Of a stretch of DNA of 64,000 nucleotides, positions 9,746 through 18,831 are shown in pieces; position 1 is the stretch's first letter; every line of letters starts with the position of its first letter. Below the pieces are notes generated by a model. It made no database searches. It was not told where the DNA came from and saw only the letters and a program-made list of their open reading frames with translations. The stretch covers positions 124,001 through 188,000 of the forward strand of contig DAIOGK010000004.1 in assembly GCA_036745275.1 (NCBI GenBank), in the 5' to 3' direction. The position numbers and the translations under genes are program-made. The stretch is from JAIUNP01 sp020161975 (lineage in GTDB: Bacteria; Pseudomonadota; Alphaproteobacteria; Rhizobiales; Beijerinckiaceae).

Positions 9746-10397
9746 GATCAACGGCGCATCACTGGTGCTTGATGTCGCCGGTGCGGCCTTCTGGCCGGAT
9801 GAGCGGATGCTGATGGTGGCTGACCTGCACCTTGAAAAAGGCTCATCGCTCACCCGGAACGGACATTTCATTCCGCCCTATGATACCGCAGCAACGCTGG
9901 CGAGGCTCGTACAGGTTGTCGCGCGCTACGCGCCACGGACCATCGCCTTTCTCGGCGATGCGTTTCACGATCCCTTCGCCGGGGAGCGGATCGATCCTGC
10001 CGATGTCACAACCATCACGGCGATGGGCAGCGGTCGCACGCTCCTTTGGATCGCCGGAAACCATGACCCTGCCCCGCCGGAGCGCGTGCCGGGCGAACGG
10101 CTCGACGCGCAGGCCATCGGCCCCCTGGAGTTGCGGCATATTCCTCAAAAGCAGGCCGCATCGGGGGAGATCGCCGGCCATCTTCACCCGGTGGCGCGCG
10201 TGAAAACGCGGGCAAAAATCGTGCGGCGGCCCTGCTTTCTCTCAAACCGGACCCGCATGATCCTGCCCGCGTTCGGCGCCTATACCGGCGGGCTCAACGT
10301 GCTCGATGCGGCGTTTGATGGTCTATGCCCGGCACCAAACATCCATGTTCTGGGGGAGCGCCGGGTGCTGCCGATCCACCCGGCGCGGCTGGTATGA
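9729..10397 (+). CDS. pdeM: Ligase-associated metallophosphoesterase PdeM
   Basis: A 222-residue calcineurin-like phosphoesterase. The metal ligands are visible in order: ADLHLEKGSS (residues 31-40), LGDAFHD (75-81), GNHDP (110-114) and GHLHP (150-154), and the C-terminus has AFGAYTGGLNV as in PdeM. PdeM homologues are nucleases or phosphodiesterases of the ligase-associated repair cassette. The ATG at 9729 overlaps the end of the helicase gene by 17 bases, so the two are translationally coupled. The stop codon sits only a base from the convergent TIGR02186 gene. Confidence 0.9.
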   Translation: MPATVEINGASLVLDVAGAAFWPDERMLMVADLHLEKGSSLTRNGHFIPPYDTAATLARLVQVVARYAPRTIAFLGDAFHDPFAGERIDPADVTTITAMGSGRTLLWIAGNHDPAPPERVPGERLDAQAIGPLELRHIPQKQAASGEIAGHLHPVARVKTRAKIVRRPCFLSNRTRMILPAFGAYTGGLNVLDAAFDGLCPAPNIHVLGERRVLPIHPARLV

Positions 10398-10398
10398 G

Positions 10399-11160
10399 TT
10401 AGTCCCGGCGGAACATCATGTTGCCGGCAAAGGCAATGAACAGCGCGGAAAAGGCTGTGATCAGACCATAAAGCCAGCCGTTGTCGCGGGCGAACGCGGC
10501 GATCAGCGCTTCAGTGCCGATCTTGCGCACCACGAAGGAGGTGTTGGTGGTCTTGAGCGGCACCCCATCCGACAACACCGTCGCGCTGACGACATAGCGT
10601 CCCGTCGGGGCGGTGGCGGGTAGCGGAATGACCGCCGAGAAGATGTTGGGCCGGGGCAGATGAACCGCCTTGGCGTCTTCGACCAGAAGTTCGGCCTTCT
10701 TGCGCAGCCTTGACAAGGCGCGGGCGGCGTCCTCCTCGCGCCCCTCGCCGCCCTGCACCGTGCTGGCCCGGGTGAGAAAATACTGGATGCCCATCTTCTG
10801 GCGTTCGCGTGCCGCTTCATTGGCGACGGTGGCGACCGGACCGTTGCTCAGCAGGGCGTAATAGCCCGGAACGTCGGGATAACGGCGCAGCGTCTGGTTG
10901 ATCCAGAGCGGACCCGTCTCTTCCTTCTCGCGGACCACAATCGGCCAGGGGGGGCCGGCGACCGTGACAACGACATCGTATTTTCCGCCGCGCGAGATCG
11001 CCGTTGCATCCCGTTCGACCAGCCCGAACACCGTGACGCGCGCACCGGTATAGGTTGAGGTGATCGCGACGTCCTGGGTCGACATCAGCACCGTCAGTTC
11101 CTCGGTGTGCGCAGCCGGTATCCACAGGGCCAGGATCAAGGGGATAAGGAGCCGTCGCAT
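10399..11160 (-). CDS. TIGR02186 family envelope protein, linked to TauE/SafE
   Basis: A 253-residue protein with a signal peptide (residues 1-20) and one C-terminal membrane helix (about 229-247), so most of it should lie in the periplasm. The segments VDISTYTGARVTVFG-like, GPPWPIVVREKEETGPLW and FVVRKIGTEA fit the TIGR02186 family, which has no proven function but is regularly encoded beside a TauE/SafE permease. The ATG at 11160 overlaps the exporter stop as TGATG; a GTG one codon upstream is an alternative start. It probably works with the exporter, by inference from coupling. Confidence 0.82.
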   Translation of the reverse strand: MRRLLIPLILALWIPAAHTEELTVLMSTQDVAITSTYTGARVTVFGLVERDATAISRGGKYDVVVTVAGPPWPIVVREKEETGPLWINQTLRRYPDVPGYYALLSNGPVATVANEAARERQKMGIQYFLTRASTVQGGEGREEDAARALSRLRKKAELLVEDAKAVHLPRPNIFSAVIPLPATAPTGRYVVSATVLSDGVPLKTTNTSFVVRKIGTEALIAAFARDNGWLYGLITAFSALFIAFAGNMMFRRD

Positions 11161-12083
11161 CACCGCGCCTCCACCCGTACAACGGAGTAAGGTTCCGCCG
11201 GACGGACCAGCAGATCGGTCGCAAAGCGAGCCCCGACCGCCAGGATCAGCAGGGCCAACAGAAACCGGAATTGCTCAGCCTTGATGCGGGTTGCGGCGCG
11301 GATGCCCAGCTGCGCGCCAATGACGCCGCCGACAATCAGCACCAGCGCAAGGATGATATCAACCGTCCCGCTTGTCGCGGAATGAATCAGGGTGGCGACC
11401 AGCATGGTGCAGAGAATCTGGAACTGGCTCGTCCCGACAACCACATGCACCGGAATTCGGAAAATGTAGAGCAGCGCGGGCACCAGCATAAAGCCGCCAC
11501 CGATGCCGAGCAGCGCGCCCATAAAGCCGAAAAACAGCCCTGAAACGGCAAAGGGAATCACGCTGACATAGAGCCCGATCTGCGCAAAGCGCATTCTGAG
11601 CGGCAACCCTTCGAACCAGCGATGCGACCCCGCAGGCCGAACCGCCATCTTGATTCCCGCGCGCTCGCGCAACAGGGCGCGGACGCTCTCGTAGAACATG
11701 AAGCCGCCAATGCCGAGCAACATGATCACATAGGCCAGCGAAATGACGAGATCGAGTTGCCCGAGCCGGCGCATCAAATTGAAGAACTGGATGCCGAGAC
11801 CCGTGCCGATAAGCCCCCCGATCACGAGGATCAGCCCGAGTTTCTTGTCCACGGCCCCCTTGCGCAGCGAGGTGACCGCGCCGGTGAACGAAGACGCGGC
11901 AATCTGGGCGGAGGCAGTGGCGACGGCGACGGAAGACGGAATGCCCATGAAAATCAGGAAGGGCGTCAGCAGGAAGCCGCCGCCCACACCGAACACACCC
12001 GCCACGAACCCCACCGCAGCACTCATGCCAAGCAGCGTCAGCATGTTCACCGACATGTCGGCGATGGGTAGATAAAATTGCAC
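11160..12083 (-). CDS. TauE/SafE family sulfite/anion exporter
   Basis: A 307-residue membrane protein of about eight helices. Two glycine-rich repeats, GFVAGVFGVGGGFLLTP near residue 25 and GFMGALLGIGGGFMLVP near residue 190, are the paired signature of the TauE/SafE family, which exports sulfite, sulfoacetate or related organic anions. The gene is directly upstream of and overlaps the TIGR02186 gene, the usual arrangement for this subgroup. The substrate cannot be told from sequence; no sulfonate-degradation genes are nearby. Confidence 0.87.
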   Translation of the reverse strand: MQFYLPIADMSVNMLTLLGMSAAVGFVAGVFGVGGGFLLTPFLIFMGIPSSVAVATASAQIAASSFTGAVTSLRKGAVDKKLGLILVIGGLIGTGLGIQFFNLMRRLGQLDLVISLAYVIMLLGIGGFMFYESVRALLRERAGIKMAVRPAGSHRWFEGLPLRMRFAQIGLYVSVIPFAVSGLFFGFMGALLGIGGGFMLVPALLYIFRIPVHVVVGTSQFQILCTMLVATLIHSATSGTVDIILALVLIVGGVIGAQLGIRAATRIKAEQFRFLLALLILAVGARFATDLLVRPAEPYSVVRVEAR

Positions 12084-12115
12084 GTCGCCTCGCGGTTCCC
12101 GCGTCTTGCGGGTGT

Positions 12116-15100
12116 TCAGATCCTCGTTTTCTTGGCCGGCGCGGAAGAAACGGTAGCCTTCTGTGCCTGATCCCAGCCGCCATCCGGCGCTGACACATCA
12201 TTGGCACGAGCATCGGGTTTCTTTGCCCGGAAGCTCTCCACCGCTGCCTTCGCTTCTGCCAGTTTATCCGGAGACAGGCGCGCTGCAACCTCATCGCGCT
12301 TTTTTCCGGCGTCCGGGTCACCCTGATTTGCAGCGGCGGCGAACCACCTGTAGGCATCCACCATGTTATTGGCGATTCCGAGGCCGCGCACGTTCAGGAT
12401 CGCGATATTGAACTGGCTGTCCTTCACACCATATTCGGCCGCATTGCGGAACCAGGTTGCAGCGGCGGCATAATCGGGCTGACCGGTAACGCCTTCCGCA
12501 TAGAGGACGGCGAGATTGTGCATGGCCAGCACATGCCCCTGCTCGGCGGCCTTCTGGAACCAGCCGAAGGCCTTCTTGGAATCCTTCGGCATGCCCAATC
12601 CTTCACGGTTGAAGCTGCCAAGGCGGTATTGTGCAGGCGCAAAGCCCTGATTGGCGGCAAATTCCAGCCAGACGGCGCCGGTCTTCACATCGCGAGCAGT
12701 GCCGCGCCCTTCGGCCATGCGCGAGCCGATCTCGTAGATGGCCGAAAGATTGCCGTTGGCGGCAGCCTGCTTCAGCCGATCCGGCCCGGAGAAGTTCGAC
12801 ATCTTCACCAGTGCGGAAATATCCATGGTCGGCGCGGTCGCGGCAGGGGGCGCCAGTGCAGGCGCCGTCTCGCCGGATGTGGCATCGCGGGCACCGCTCT
12901 CGACAGGGCGGGCGCCGATCGAGCCCACAACGGTCGGGTCGCTTTCCCCGAGGTCCTTGGCCATGTGCTGCTGCGCGATTTTCGGCAGCGTGTTCTGTGC
13001 CACAACCTTCTCGGCCTCGGCGAGACGCCGTTCGAGCTGGGCCGCGCGACCATTTGCCGGAGCGGCGGAGGTCGCCGGGGCGGGTTCGACCGGCGCAATC
13101 GAGCCCGTGTGCGTCGGCTCCTGACCGTTCATGAACGTCGTGGCGACTTTCAGACCACCGAGCGCAAAGACCAACGCGGCCAGCCCCAGCAGCAGCGGCT
13201 TGCGGCGCTGGGCAAGGAAGCCCTTCAGCCCCGCTCCCTTGCCGTCGGCGGCAGCGGCGGATTTGCCGCCCTTCTTCTCGTCGATCTCGGCGAGGACTGC
13301 ATTGGTCTGCGCAGCGGCAGCCTGAGCCGCCCGGCGCGCGGCGGCGATGAAGCTCGACCGCGGATCGGCACCCGGAGCTTCGCCCGGACCGGCAATCGGC
13401 GCGCCATTGCGTCCCGCACCCGGCTCCAGCGGCAAGTCGTCGGCACCGTCATTGATCACCGGTGCCGTGCGCTGAACAACCTTCGGGGCTTCCTTCTGCA
13501 TGACGGGCTGCCGCTGTTCGGCCAGAACGGGCTTGGCCAGCGACGGGCCGACGCGCGAATGGTTGCCGGCAAGCTCGACGGAGGGCATCACGGGCGCTGC
13601 GGATGGCGCCTGCTGGATCACAGGCACGGGCGCGGCGGCAGGCCGGGGCTTTGCGAACTCTGCTTCCAGTGTCGACAGGCGGGATACGATCTTTTCCAGC
13701 GTGGTGTTGACGAGTTGCAGCGTCTCGCGCGAGCGGCTGTCGGATTCGGCCTGCGCCGACTTCATGTCCGTCAGGTCGCGCTTGATGAGCACCATGCCTT
13801 CGGCTGCCAGAGCATCCATGCCGCCACCGGCCGGCTGCTGCGCGATTGCATCGCGTACGGCGCGTTCGGCGGCACTGACCGTGGTATCCTTGAGGCTGCC
13901 AACCTTGCTGACCAGATCGGAGATTGCGCGTTCCATGCCATCGAGCGCGGGAACGGGTGTTCCCGAGCGGTCGAGCCGTTCGGCAAGCTGCAACACCTGC
14001 GACTGGAGCGCATCGAGCGAGGCGTTGTTGGCAGCCGGCGCACGCACGGTTTCGATCCGGTCCGCGAGCTTGCGGAGGATCTGCTCCAGTCCCTTCATGT
14101 CCGGCTGGGCCGGGCGCTGCTGCAGCGAGGACTGGATGTCGGCAATCCGGCTTTCGAGCGCCGAGAGATCGGGCGCGGCCGGACGAGCGGCGAGCTGGGC
14201 GCGCACCGCATCGATGCGGTCAACGATCGGGCTGAGATCGGGCGCAGGCGCCCGTTCGGTGATCGAACGCGTCATCCGCTCGATCTGGCGGGTAATCGCA
14301 TCAAGGTTCTGCGTGGGGGCGGGGCCCGCCTGGGCAGAGCTGACCCGTTCGCTGAGATCGGCAAGGCGGCTTTCAAGCTGGCCCAGCCCCGACATACGCT
14401 GGTCGATCTGTGCCAGGATGCGGTCGGGGTCCAGCCGCCGCATGTTGCCCCGGATATCCTCCACAGCCTCGGCCAGCAGATTGACCAGGCGGCCATCGCG
14501 CGGGTTCTCGGCCAGGGAATCAAGCTTGGCATGGAGCCGGGCAATCTGGTCGCCGAAGGAATTGGCGGGCTGATGCTGACGGGCTTCCTTCAAGGTGGCG
14601 CGCACGTCGGCAAACTGGGCCTGAAGCTCGGACAACTGACTGGGATCGATGCTGCGCGCGCCAATCTCGTCAATGCGCCGGGAAACCTGCTCCAGCATGG
14701 TGGTCATCGTTGCAAGGCCACGCGGCTCGCGCATCGCTTCCATGGCCACGCGCATGTCGGCCAGCAGCTTCTCGATCGGCGCCAGTTGCGCCTCGCGGAC
14801 ACCGCCCTGCCGAGACTGTTCGATCTTGGCTGACAGCGCCTTCAGCGATTCATTGATCGAGCCAATGACCTTGCCGGGGGCGAGGTCCTGTACGGCTTTC
14901 TGAAGTTCGCGAAGTTCAGACCTCAGCTTGTCGTCGTCGGCAGCGGGAGCCGGTTCAGCACGCTGTTCGCGCACCTGCTCGGCCAGTGCCGCAATCGAAC
15001 GACGGATGGCGTCCAGCGCCGCTGTTTCCGCTACGCCCTGTCCGCGCGGCTGATCCTCGGCATCCAGCATCCGCTGGCGCGCGGTAATGTCGGCGATGGC

Positions 15101-16054
15101 ATTGGCGCCAGCAGTACGCGCCACCGGCATCCGGGGGCGCACCGGCGCAGCAGGGGCAGGCGCAGGTGCGGCGGCTGCGACCGGTGCGGCCGGTGCGGCC
15201 GGCGGCACGGGTGTGGCGGGTGCTTCGGCAACGCGCGGTCGAGTTTCAACCGCAAGTGAATCGAGCGCCTCGCTGATCCTGTCCTCAATGCGGCGGGCCT
15301 GGATGTTTACATCCTCGGAGCGGCGGTTCTCGATGTCCGCAAGGGTCTTTTCAAGCAGGCTGAGCCGATCCACCAGCACACCGAGTGTGCGGGCCACCTG
15401 CTCGCCCTCGGGGCTCGCCTGCCCCGATGCAGCAGCGGCGTGCGAGGCTGCCGCCTGGGCAGCAGCCCGCATTTCAGCCTGGTTCTGGGCCTTGGCGCTG
15501 CGCTCGATGAGGCTTGTGAGCGCATCCAGCGCAGCAGCTGTTTTCTGCTCGCTCGCGCGCATGGTGGTCTGCATCGCATCCACTGCGGCATCGATCACCG
15601 ACAGGACGCGCTGATCCTGCCCCGGCACCGCGCCAACCGCCGTATCCGTCAGCCCGCGATAATGCCGGAGGCGCTGCTCGATCGGGTCGAAGCCCGGCGC
15701 CTGAGGCGCCATCTGCGGCATGGGTTGCGCCCAGCCCTGCGGATATGGCGCCGGTTGCGGCATGGCATAGGGCGGCGGCATCATCGGTGCCATCGGCGGA
15801 ACCGGTGCATAGGGATAATGCTGCGGACCAGGATAGTGCTGCATGGTCGGACGCGCCATTTCTTGCGGGGTGGAAGAGAAGGCGCCCTGGCGGGCCGAAG
15901 CCGCGCGCGTCGCCTTGAGATCAACAAGGCTGTCGCGGATCACACCGTTCAGCCATTGGCCAAGCGTCATGCCGGCGGAATGGGCAGCGACAAGCGCATC
16001 GTCCCGGATATCCGGTTCGACCCCCTTCACGCTCCATGGCATTCCATCGATCAT
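12116..16054 (-). CDS. PodJ-like polar localisation protein: coiled coil, membrane helix, Sel1 repeats
   Basis: A very large protein, about 1312 residues from the ATG at 16054 (an ATG four codons on is equally possible). Order seen: a short conserved head (MPWSVKGVEPDIRDDALVAA), a Pro/Met/Tyr-rich stretch near residues 75-130, long heptad-rich coiled coil to about 890, one membrane helix near 952-974 (LLLGLAALVFALGGL), a linker, then about four Sel1-type repeats (about 1118-1265) in the periplasm. This is the architecture of PodJ, which organises the new cell pole in Caulobacter and Agrobacterium, but I see no C-terminal peptidoglycan-binding domain. PodJ commonly neighbours the same MerR/fad cluster in rhizobia. 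A general Sel1 localisation factor is the alternative. Confidence 0.78.
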   Translation of the reverse strand: MIDGMPWSVKGVEPDIRDDALVAAHSAGMTLGQWLNGVIRDSLVDLKATRAASARQGAFSSTPQEMARPTMQHYPGPQHYPYAPVPPMAPMMPPPYAMPQPAPYPQGWAQPMPQMAPQAPGFDPIEQRLRHYRGLTDTAVGAVPGQDQRVLSVIDAAVDAMQTTMRASEQKTAAALDALTSLIERSAKAQNQAEMRAAAQAAASHAAAASGQASPEGEQVARTLGVLVDRLSLLEKTLADIENRRSEDVNIQARRIEDRISEALDSLAVETRPRVAEAPATPVPPAAPAAPVAAAAPAPAPAAPVRPRMPVARTAGANAIADITARQRMLDAEDQPRGQGVAETAALDAIRRSIAALAEQVREQRAEPAPAADDDKLRSELRELQKAVQDLAPGKVIGSINESLKALSAKIEQSRQGGVREAQLAPIEKLLADMRVAMEAMREPRGLATMTTMLEQVSRRIDEIGARSIDPSQLSELQAQFADVRATLKEARQHQPANSFGDQIARLHAKLDSLAENPRDGRLVNLLAEAVEDIRGNMRRLDPDRILAQIDQRMSGLGQLESRLADLSERVSSAQAGPAPTQNLDAITRQIERMTRSITERAPAPDLSPIVDRIDAVRAQLAARPAAPDLSALESRIADIQSSLQQRPAQPDMKGLEQILRKLADRIETVRAPAANNASLDALQSQVLQLAERLDRSGTPVPALDGMERAISDLVSKVGSLKDTTVSAAERAVRDAIAQQPAGGGMDALAAEGMVLIKRDLTDMKSAQAESDSRSRETLQLVNTTLEKIVSRLSTLEAEFAKPRPAAAPVPVIQQAPSAAPVMPSVELAGNHSRVGPSLAKPVLAEQRQPVMQKEAPKVVQRTAPVINDGADDLPLEPGAGRNGAPIAGPGEAPGADPRSSFIAAARRAAQAAAAQTNAVLAEIDEKKGGKSAAAADGKGAGLKGFLAQRRKPLLLGLAALVFALGGLKVATTFMNGQEPTHTGSIAPVEPAPATSAAPANGRAAQLERRLAEAEKVVAQNTLPKIAQQHMAKDLGESDPTVVGSIGARPVESGARDATSGETAPALAPPAATAPTMDISALVKMSNFSGPDRLKQAAANGNLSAIYEIGSRMAEGRGTARDVKTGAVWLEFAANQGFAPAQYRLGSFNREGLGMPKDSKKAFGWFQKAAEQGHVLAMHNLAVLYAEGVTGQPDYAAAATWFRNAAEYGVKDSQFNIAILNVRGLGIANNMVDAYRWFAAAANQGDPDAGKKRDEVAARLSPDKLAEAKAAVESFRAKKPDARANDVSAPDGGWDQAQKATVSSAPAKKTRI

Positions 16055-16126
16055 GCGCCTCGTCCGATCAGGAGGTGGGATCATTCCCGGCGAATCAGCC
16101 GCAAGCCGGCACGATTCTGGTCTCCT

Positions 16127-16163
16127 GCGATGTTTACACTTTTCGCTTATTGGTAAACGTCGC
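16127..16163. promoter_or_regulatory. Inverted repeat upstream of the podJ-like gene
   Basis: GCGATGTTTAC (16127-16137) and GTAAACGTCGC (16153-16163) form an inverted repeat with 10 of 11 matching positions and a 15-base spacer, 73 bases or more ahead of the podJ-like start. A CcrM-type GATTC site lies just beside it (16113-16117) and another at 16261, in the 235-base gap shared with the divergent merR gene. It may be an operator or the base of an RNA hairpin; the regulator is unknown. Confidence 0.4.
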
Positions 16164-16288
16164 GTTAAGACCTGTGCCTTTTCGGGGCGAATTGACACTG
16201 GAGGCCCCAACTAAACTGTAGGTTGTATTTTTAAAAAACGCTCGCTACGTTTGTATTGTCGATTCGCAGAAATGGAATGGAGGACCCG

Positions 16289-16717
16289 ATGCGCAATCTG
16301 GCGATGTCTCAGCCCCATGTCAGTGCCCCGATGGCAGCCCAACCGGCCCGTCCCGCAGAGGATACCAGAGAGTGGACCATTTCCGAGATGGCGCGGGATT
16401 TCGGCGTGACATTGCGGACATTGCGTTTCTATGAGGCGCGCGGATTGATCACACCGCAGCGGTTCGGCGGGGCGCGCTATTATTCGCAGAAGGACCGCAG
16501 CCGGCTGAAACTCGTGCTGGCGGCAAAACAGATGGGCTTCACGCTCACGGAAGCAGCGAACATGCTGGGCAAGTCGGAAGGCGCGGACACACGCGGCCTG
16601 CCCCTGTCGCCCACGGCTGTCGAGTCCCAGATTACCTTTCTGGAAGGCCAGCGTCGCGCAATTGAGCAGGCACTGACTGCACTGCGTGCCCGACTTGGTG
16701 AAATGGTACCGGCCTGA
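16289..16717 (+). CDS. MerR family transcriptional regulator of the fatty-acid cluster
   Basis: A 142-residue regulator. The winged helix-turn-helix spans about residues 29-72 (WTISEMARDFGVTLRTLRFYE, then GLITPQRFGGARYY), followed by a coiled-coil dimer helix with no Cys residues of the metal-sensing type. The ATG at 16289 follows a good GGAGG site. It precedes the acyl-CoA dehydrogenase gene and a palindrome at 16822-16839, so it likely controls beta-oxidation genes, as LiuR-type MerR regulators do. Ligand, probably an acyl-CoA, is inferred. Confidence 0.85.
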   Translation: MRNLAMSQPHVSAPMAAQPARPAEDTREWTISEMARDFGVTLRTLRFYEARGLITPQRFGGARYYSQKDRSRLKLVLAAKQMGFTLTEAANMLGKSEGADTRGLPLSPTAVESQITFLEGQRRAIEQALTALRARLGEMVPA

Positions 16718-16746
16718 CCCTTACGCACCCCCTCCTCTCCCCCCTA

Positions 16747-16782
16747 GAAAGGCGTCCACTTGAAAGGGCGCCTTCTTTTTTT
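16747..16782 (+). terminator. Rho-independent terminator after merR
   Basis: A stem made by AAGGCG (16749-16754) and CGCCTT (16769-16774) is followed by C and a run of T residues. It lies 30 bases after the merR stop and would separate merR from the fad genes. Confidence 0.7.
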
Positions 16783-16821
16783 CATGATCCTGCCCGCCGC
16801 CCCTTTTCATGCGCATCTTTT

Positions 16822-16839
16822 TAGTTTACATGTGAACTA
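16822..16839. promoter_or_regulatory. Palindromic operator before the acyl-CoA dehydrogenase gene
   Basis: TAGTTTACATGTGAACTA is an 18-base palindrome with a single mismatched pair. It lies between merR and the dehydrogenase gene, 54 bases before the start codon. Position and symmetry suit the site of the adjacent MerR regulator; its GTTTAC half-site also appears in the inverted repeat at 16127-16163. No convincing -35/-10 pair was identified around it. Confidence 0.55.
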
Positions 16840-16893
16840 ACTCGGATGAGCGCATCCGGTGTGGTGGATGGAAGTTAAGAACGGGAGAGGTTG

Positions 16894-18672
16894 ATGCCCA
16901 GCTACAAGGCGCCGGTGGGTGATATGTCGTTCCTTCTGAACGACGTTTTCAAAATTGAGCAATACAGCAACCTCGCCGGGTTCGGCGATATGAACGCAGA
17001 GATGGTTGAGGCCATCCTCGGTGAGGCCGCCAAGATTTGCGAAGAGCAGTTGCAGCCTCTCAACCTGCCGGGCGACCAGGAAGGTTGCAAGCGCAAGGCC
17101 GACGGTTCGGTGACAACGCCGAAGGGCTTCAAGGAGTGTTTCCGCTCGTTCGTCGAAGGTGGCTGGCTCGGCCTGTCCGCCGATCCCGATTTCGGTGGCC
17201 AGGGCCTGCCCTATACGCTGGCCGCAGCGGTCAATGAGTTTTCTTCCGCCGCCAACATGGCCTTCTCGATGTATCCGGGCCTGACAGCGGGCGCGATCGC
17301 CGCGATCCAGGTTCATGGTTCGCCCGAGCAGAAGGCGGCCTTTCTGCCCAAGATGATCGCAGGCACCTGGTCCGGCACGATGAACCTGACCGAGCCGCAT
17401 TGCGGCACCGATCTTGGCCAGTTGCGCACCAAGGCCGCGCCGAAGGCTGACGGGTCGTATGCGATTACCGGCACGAAGATCTTCATTTCCGCCGGCGAGC
17501 AGGACATCACGGAAAACATCATCCATCTCGTTCTGGCCCGCATCGAGGGGGCGCCGGAAGGCGTGAAGGGCATTTCGCTCTTCATCGTGCCGAAGTTCGT
17601 GCTCGACAAGGATGGCAATCCCGGAACGCGTAACGGCGTCGCCTGCGGCTCGATCGAGCACAAGATGGGTATCCACGCCAACTCGACCTGTGTGATGAAT
17701 TTCGACGGCGCCACGGGCTATCTGATCGGCGAGGCGAACAAGGGCCTCAACGCGATGTTCGTGATGATGAACGAGGCGCGTCTCGGCGTTGCGGTGCAAG
17801 GCCTTGCCCAGTCGGAAGTTGCCTATCAGAACGCCGTTGCCTATGCGAAGGACCGCATTCAGGGCCGGGCGCTCACCGGGCCGAAGGCGCCCGAAAAGGC
17901 CGCCGACCCGATCATCGTCCATCCGGATGTGCGGCGCACGCTGCTAACCGTCCGTGCCTTCAACGAGGGCGCGCGCGCGTTCGTCATCTGGAGCGCGCTG
18001 AAGAGCGATCTTGCCCACCGCAGCGAGGATGCCAAGGAGCGCGAGACCAACGAGGAGATGCTCGGCCTGTTGACGCCGGTGCTCAAGGGCTTCCTTACCG
18101 ACCGCGGCTTCGACAATTGCGTGATGGCCCAGCAGATGTTCGGTGGTCATGGCTACATCGAGGAATGGGGCATGAGCCAGTTCGTGCGCGATGCCCGCAT
18201 CGCCATGATCTATGAGGGGGCCAACGGCATCCAGGCGCTCGATCTCGTCGGCCGCAAGCTGCCGCGCAAGGGCGGTGCCGCGCTGATGGCTCTCTTTGGC
18301 GAGGTTGGCGGATTCCTCAAGGATAATGCTGCAGACGAGGGCATGAAGCCCTTCGTCGCACCGCTTCAGGCCTCGGCCAACCACATGCAGCAGGCCTCGA
18401 TGTGGCTAATGCAGAACGGCATGACCAACCCCGACAACGCGGGTGCGGCCTCGGTCGACTACATGCACCTGTTCGGGCTGCTGGCGCTCGGCTACATGTG
18501 GGCGCTGCAGGCCAAGGTTGCGCTCGCCAAGGGCGATGACGAGGCGATGAAGACCAAGCTGACGCTGGCGCGCTTCTACATGGAACGCGTGCTGCCGGAG
18601 ACGGGCCTGCGCCTCCAGCGCATCCAGGCGGGTGCCGGAACCGTCATGAGCCTGCCGGCGGATGTGTTCTAA
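16894..18672 (+). CDS. Acyl-CoA dehydrogenase with AcdC C-terminal domain (FadE-like)
   Basis: A 592-residue FAD enzyme that would carry out the first beta-oxidation step, acyl-CoA to enoyl-CoA. It shows LTEPHCGTDLGQLRTKA, the GTKIFISAGEQD block, EARLGVAVQGLAQSEVAYQ and, near the catalytic region, MFGGHGYIEEWGMSQFVRDARIAMIYEGANGI. The extra length over classical 380-residue enzymes and the C-terminal helical part fit the group with an acyl-CoA dehydrogenase C-terminal domain, which includes DmdC. The ATG at 16894 lies one codon after a TTG; GGGAGAGG precedes both. It heads the fad operon. Chain-length specificity cannot be read. Confidence 0.92.
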   Translation: MPSYKAPVGDMSFLLNDVFKIEQYSNLAGFGDMNAEMVEAILGEAAKICEEQLQPLNLPGDQEGCKRKADGSVTTPKGFKECFRSFVEGGWLGLSADPDFGGQGLPYTLAAAVNEFSSAANMAFSMYPGLTAGAIAAIQVHGSPEQKAAFLPKMIAGTWSGTMNLTEPHCGTDLGQLRTKAAPKADGSYAITGTKIFISAGEQDITENIIHLVLARIEGAPEGVKGISLFIVPKFVLDKDGNPGTRNGVACGSIEHKMGIHANSTCVMNFDGATGYLIGEANKGLNAMFVMMNEARLGVAVQGLAQSEVAYQNAVAYAKDRIQGRALTGPKAPEKAADPIIVHPDVRRTLLTVRAFNEGARAFVIWSALKSDLAHRSEDAKERETNEEMLGLLTPVLKGFLTDRGFDNCVMAQQMFGGHGYIEEWGMSQFVRDARIAMIYEGANGIQALDLVGRKLPRKGGAALMALFGEVGGFLKDNAADEGMKPFVAPLQASANHMQQASMWLMQNGMTNPDNAGAASVDYMHLFGLLALGYMWALQAKVALAKGDDEAMKTKLTLARFYMERVLPETGLRLQRIQAGAGTVMSLPADVF

Positions 18673-18831
18673 GGTCCGTTTTGGTTGTCGGAAGGCGTGA
18701 TTCGCGCTCCCGGCAACCATCCCTCCCGCCGGGGCCTGCCTCCGGCCAAGAATTGAACAGCCGCAATCCCTGTCCAGCCGGACCCCTCCGGCCGGGGCGC
18801 GCGGAGATCCTCTTCCACGAAGGACACACCC

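Noticed and set aside
12518..14833. 771-residue plus-strand frame opposite the podJ-like gene
   Set aside because: Arg/Gly/His-rich shadow with no domain pattern, fully covered by the coding minus strand.
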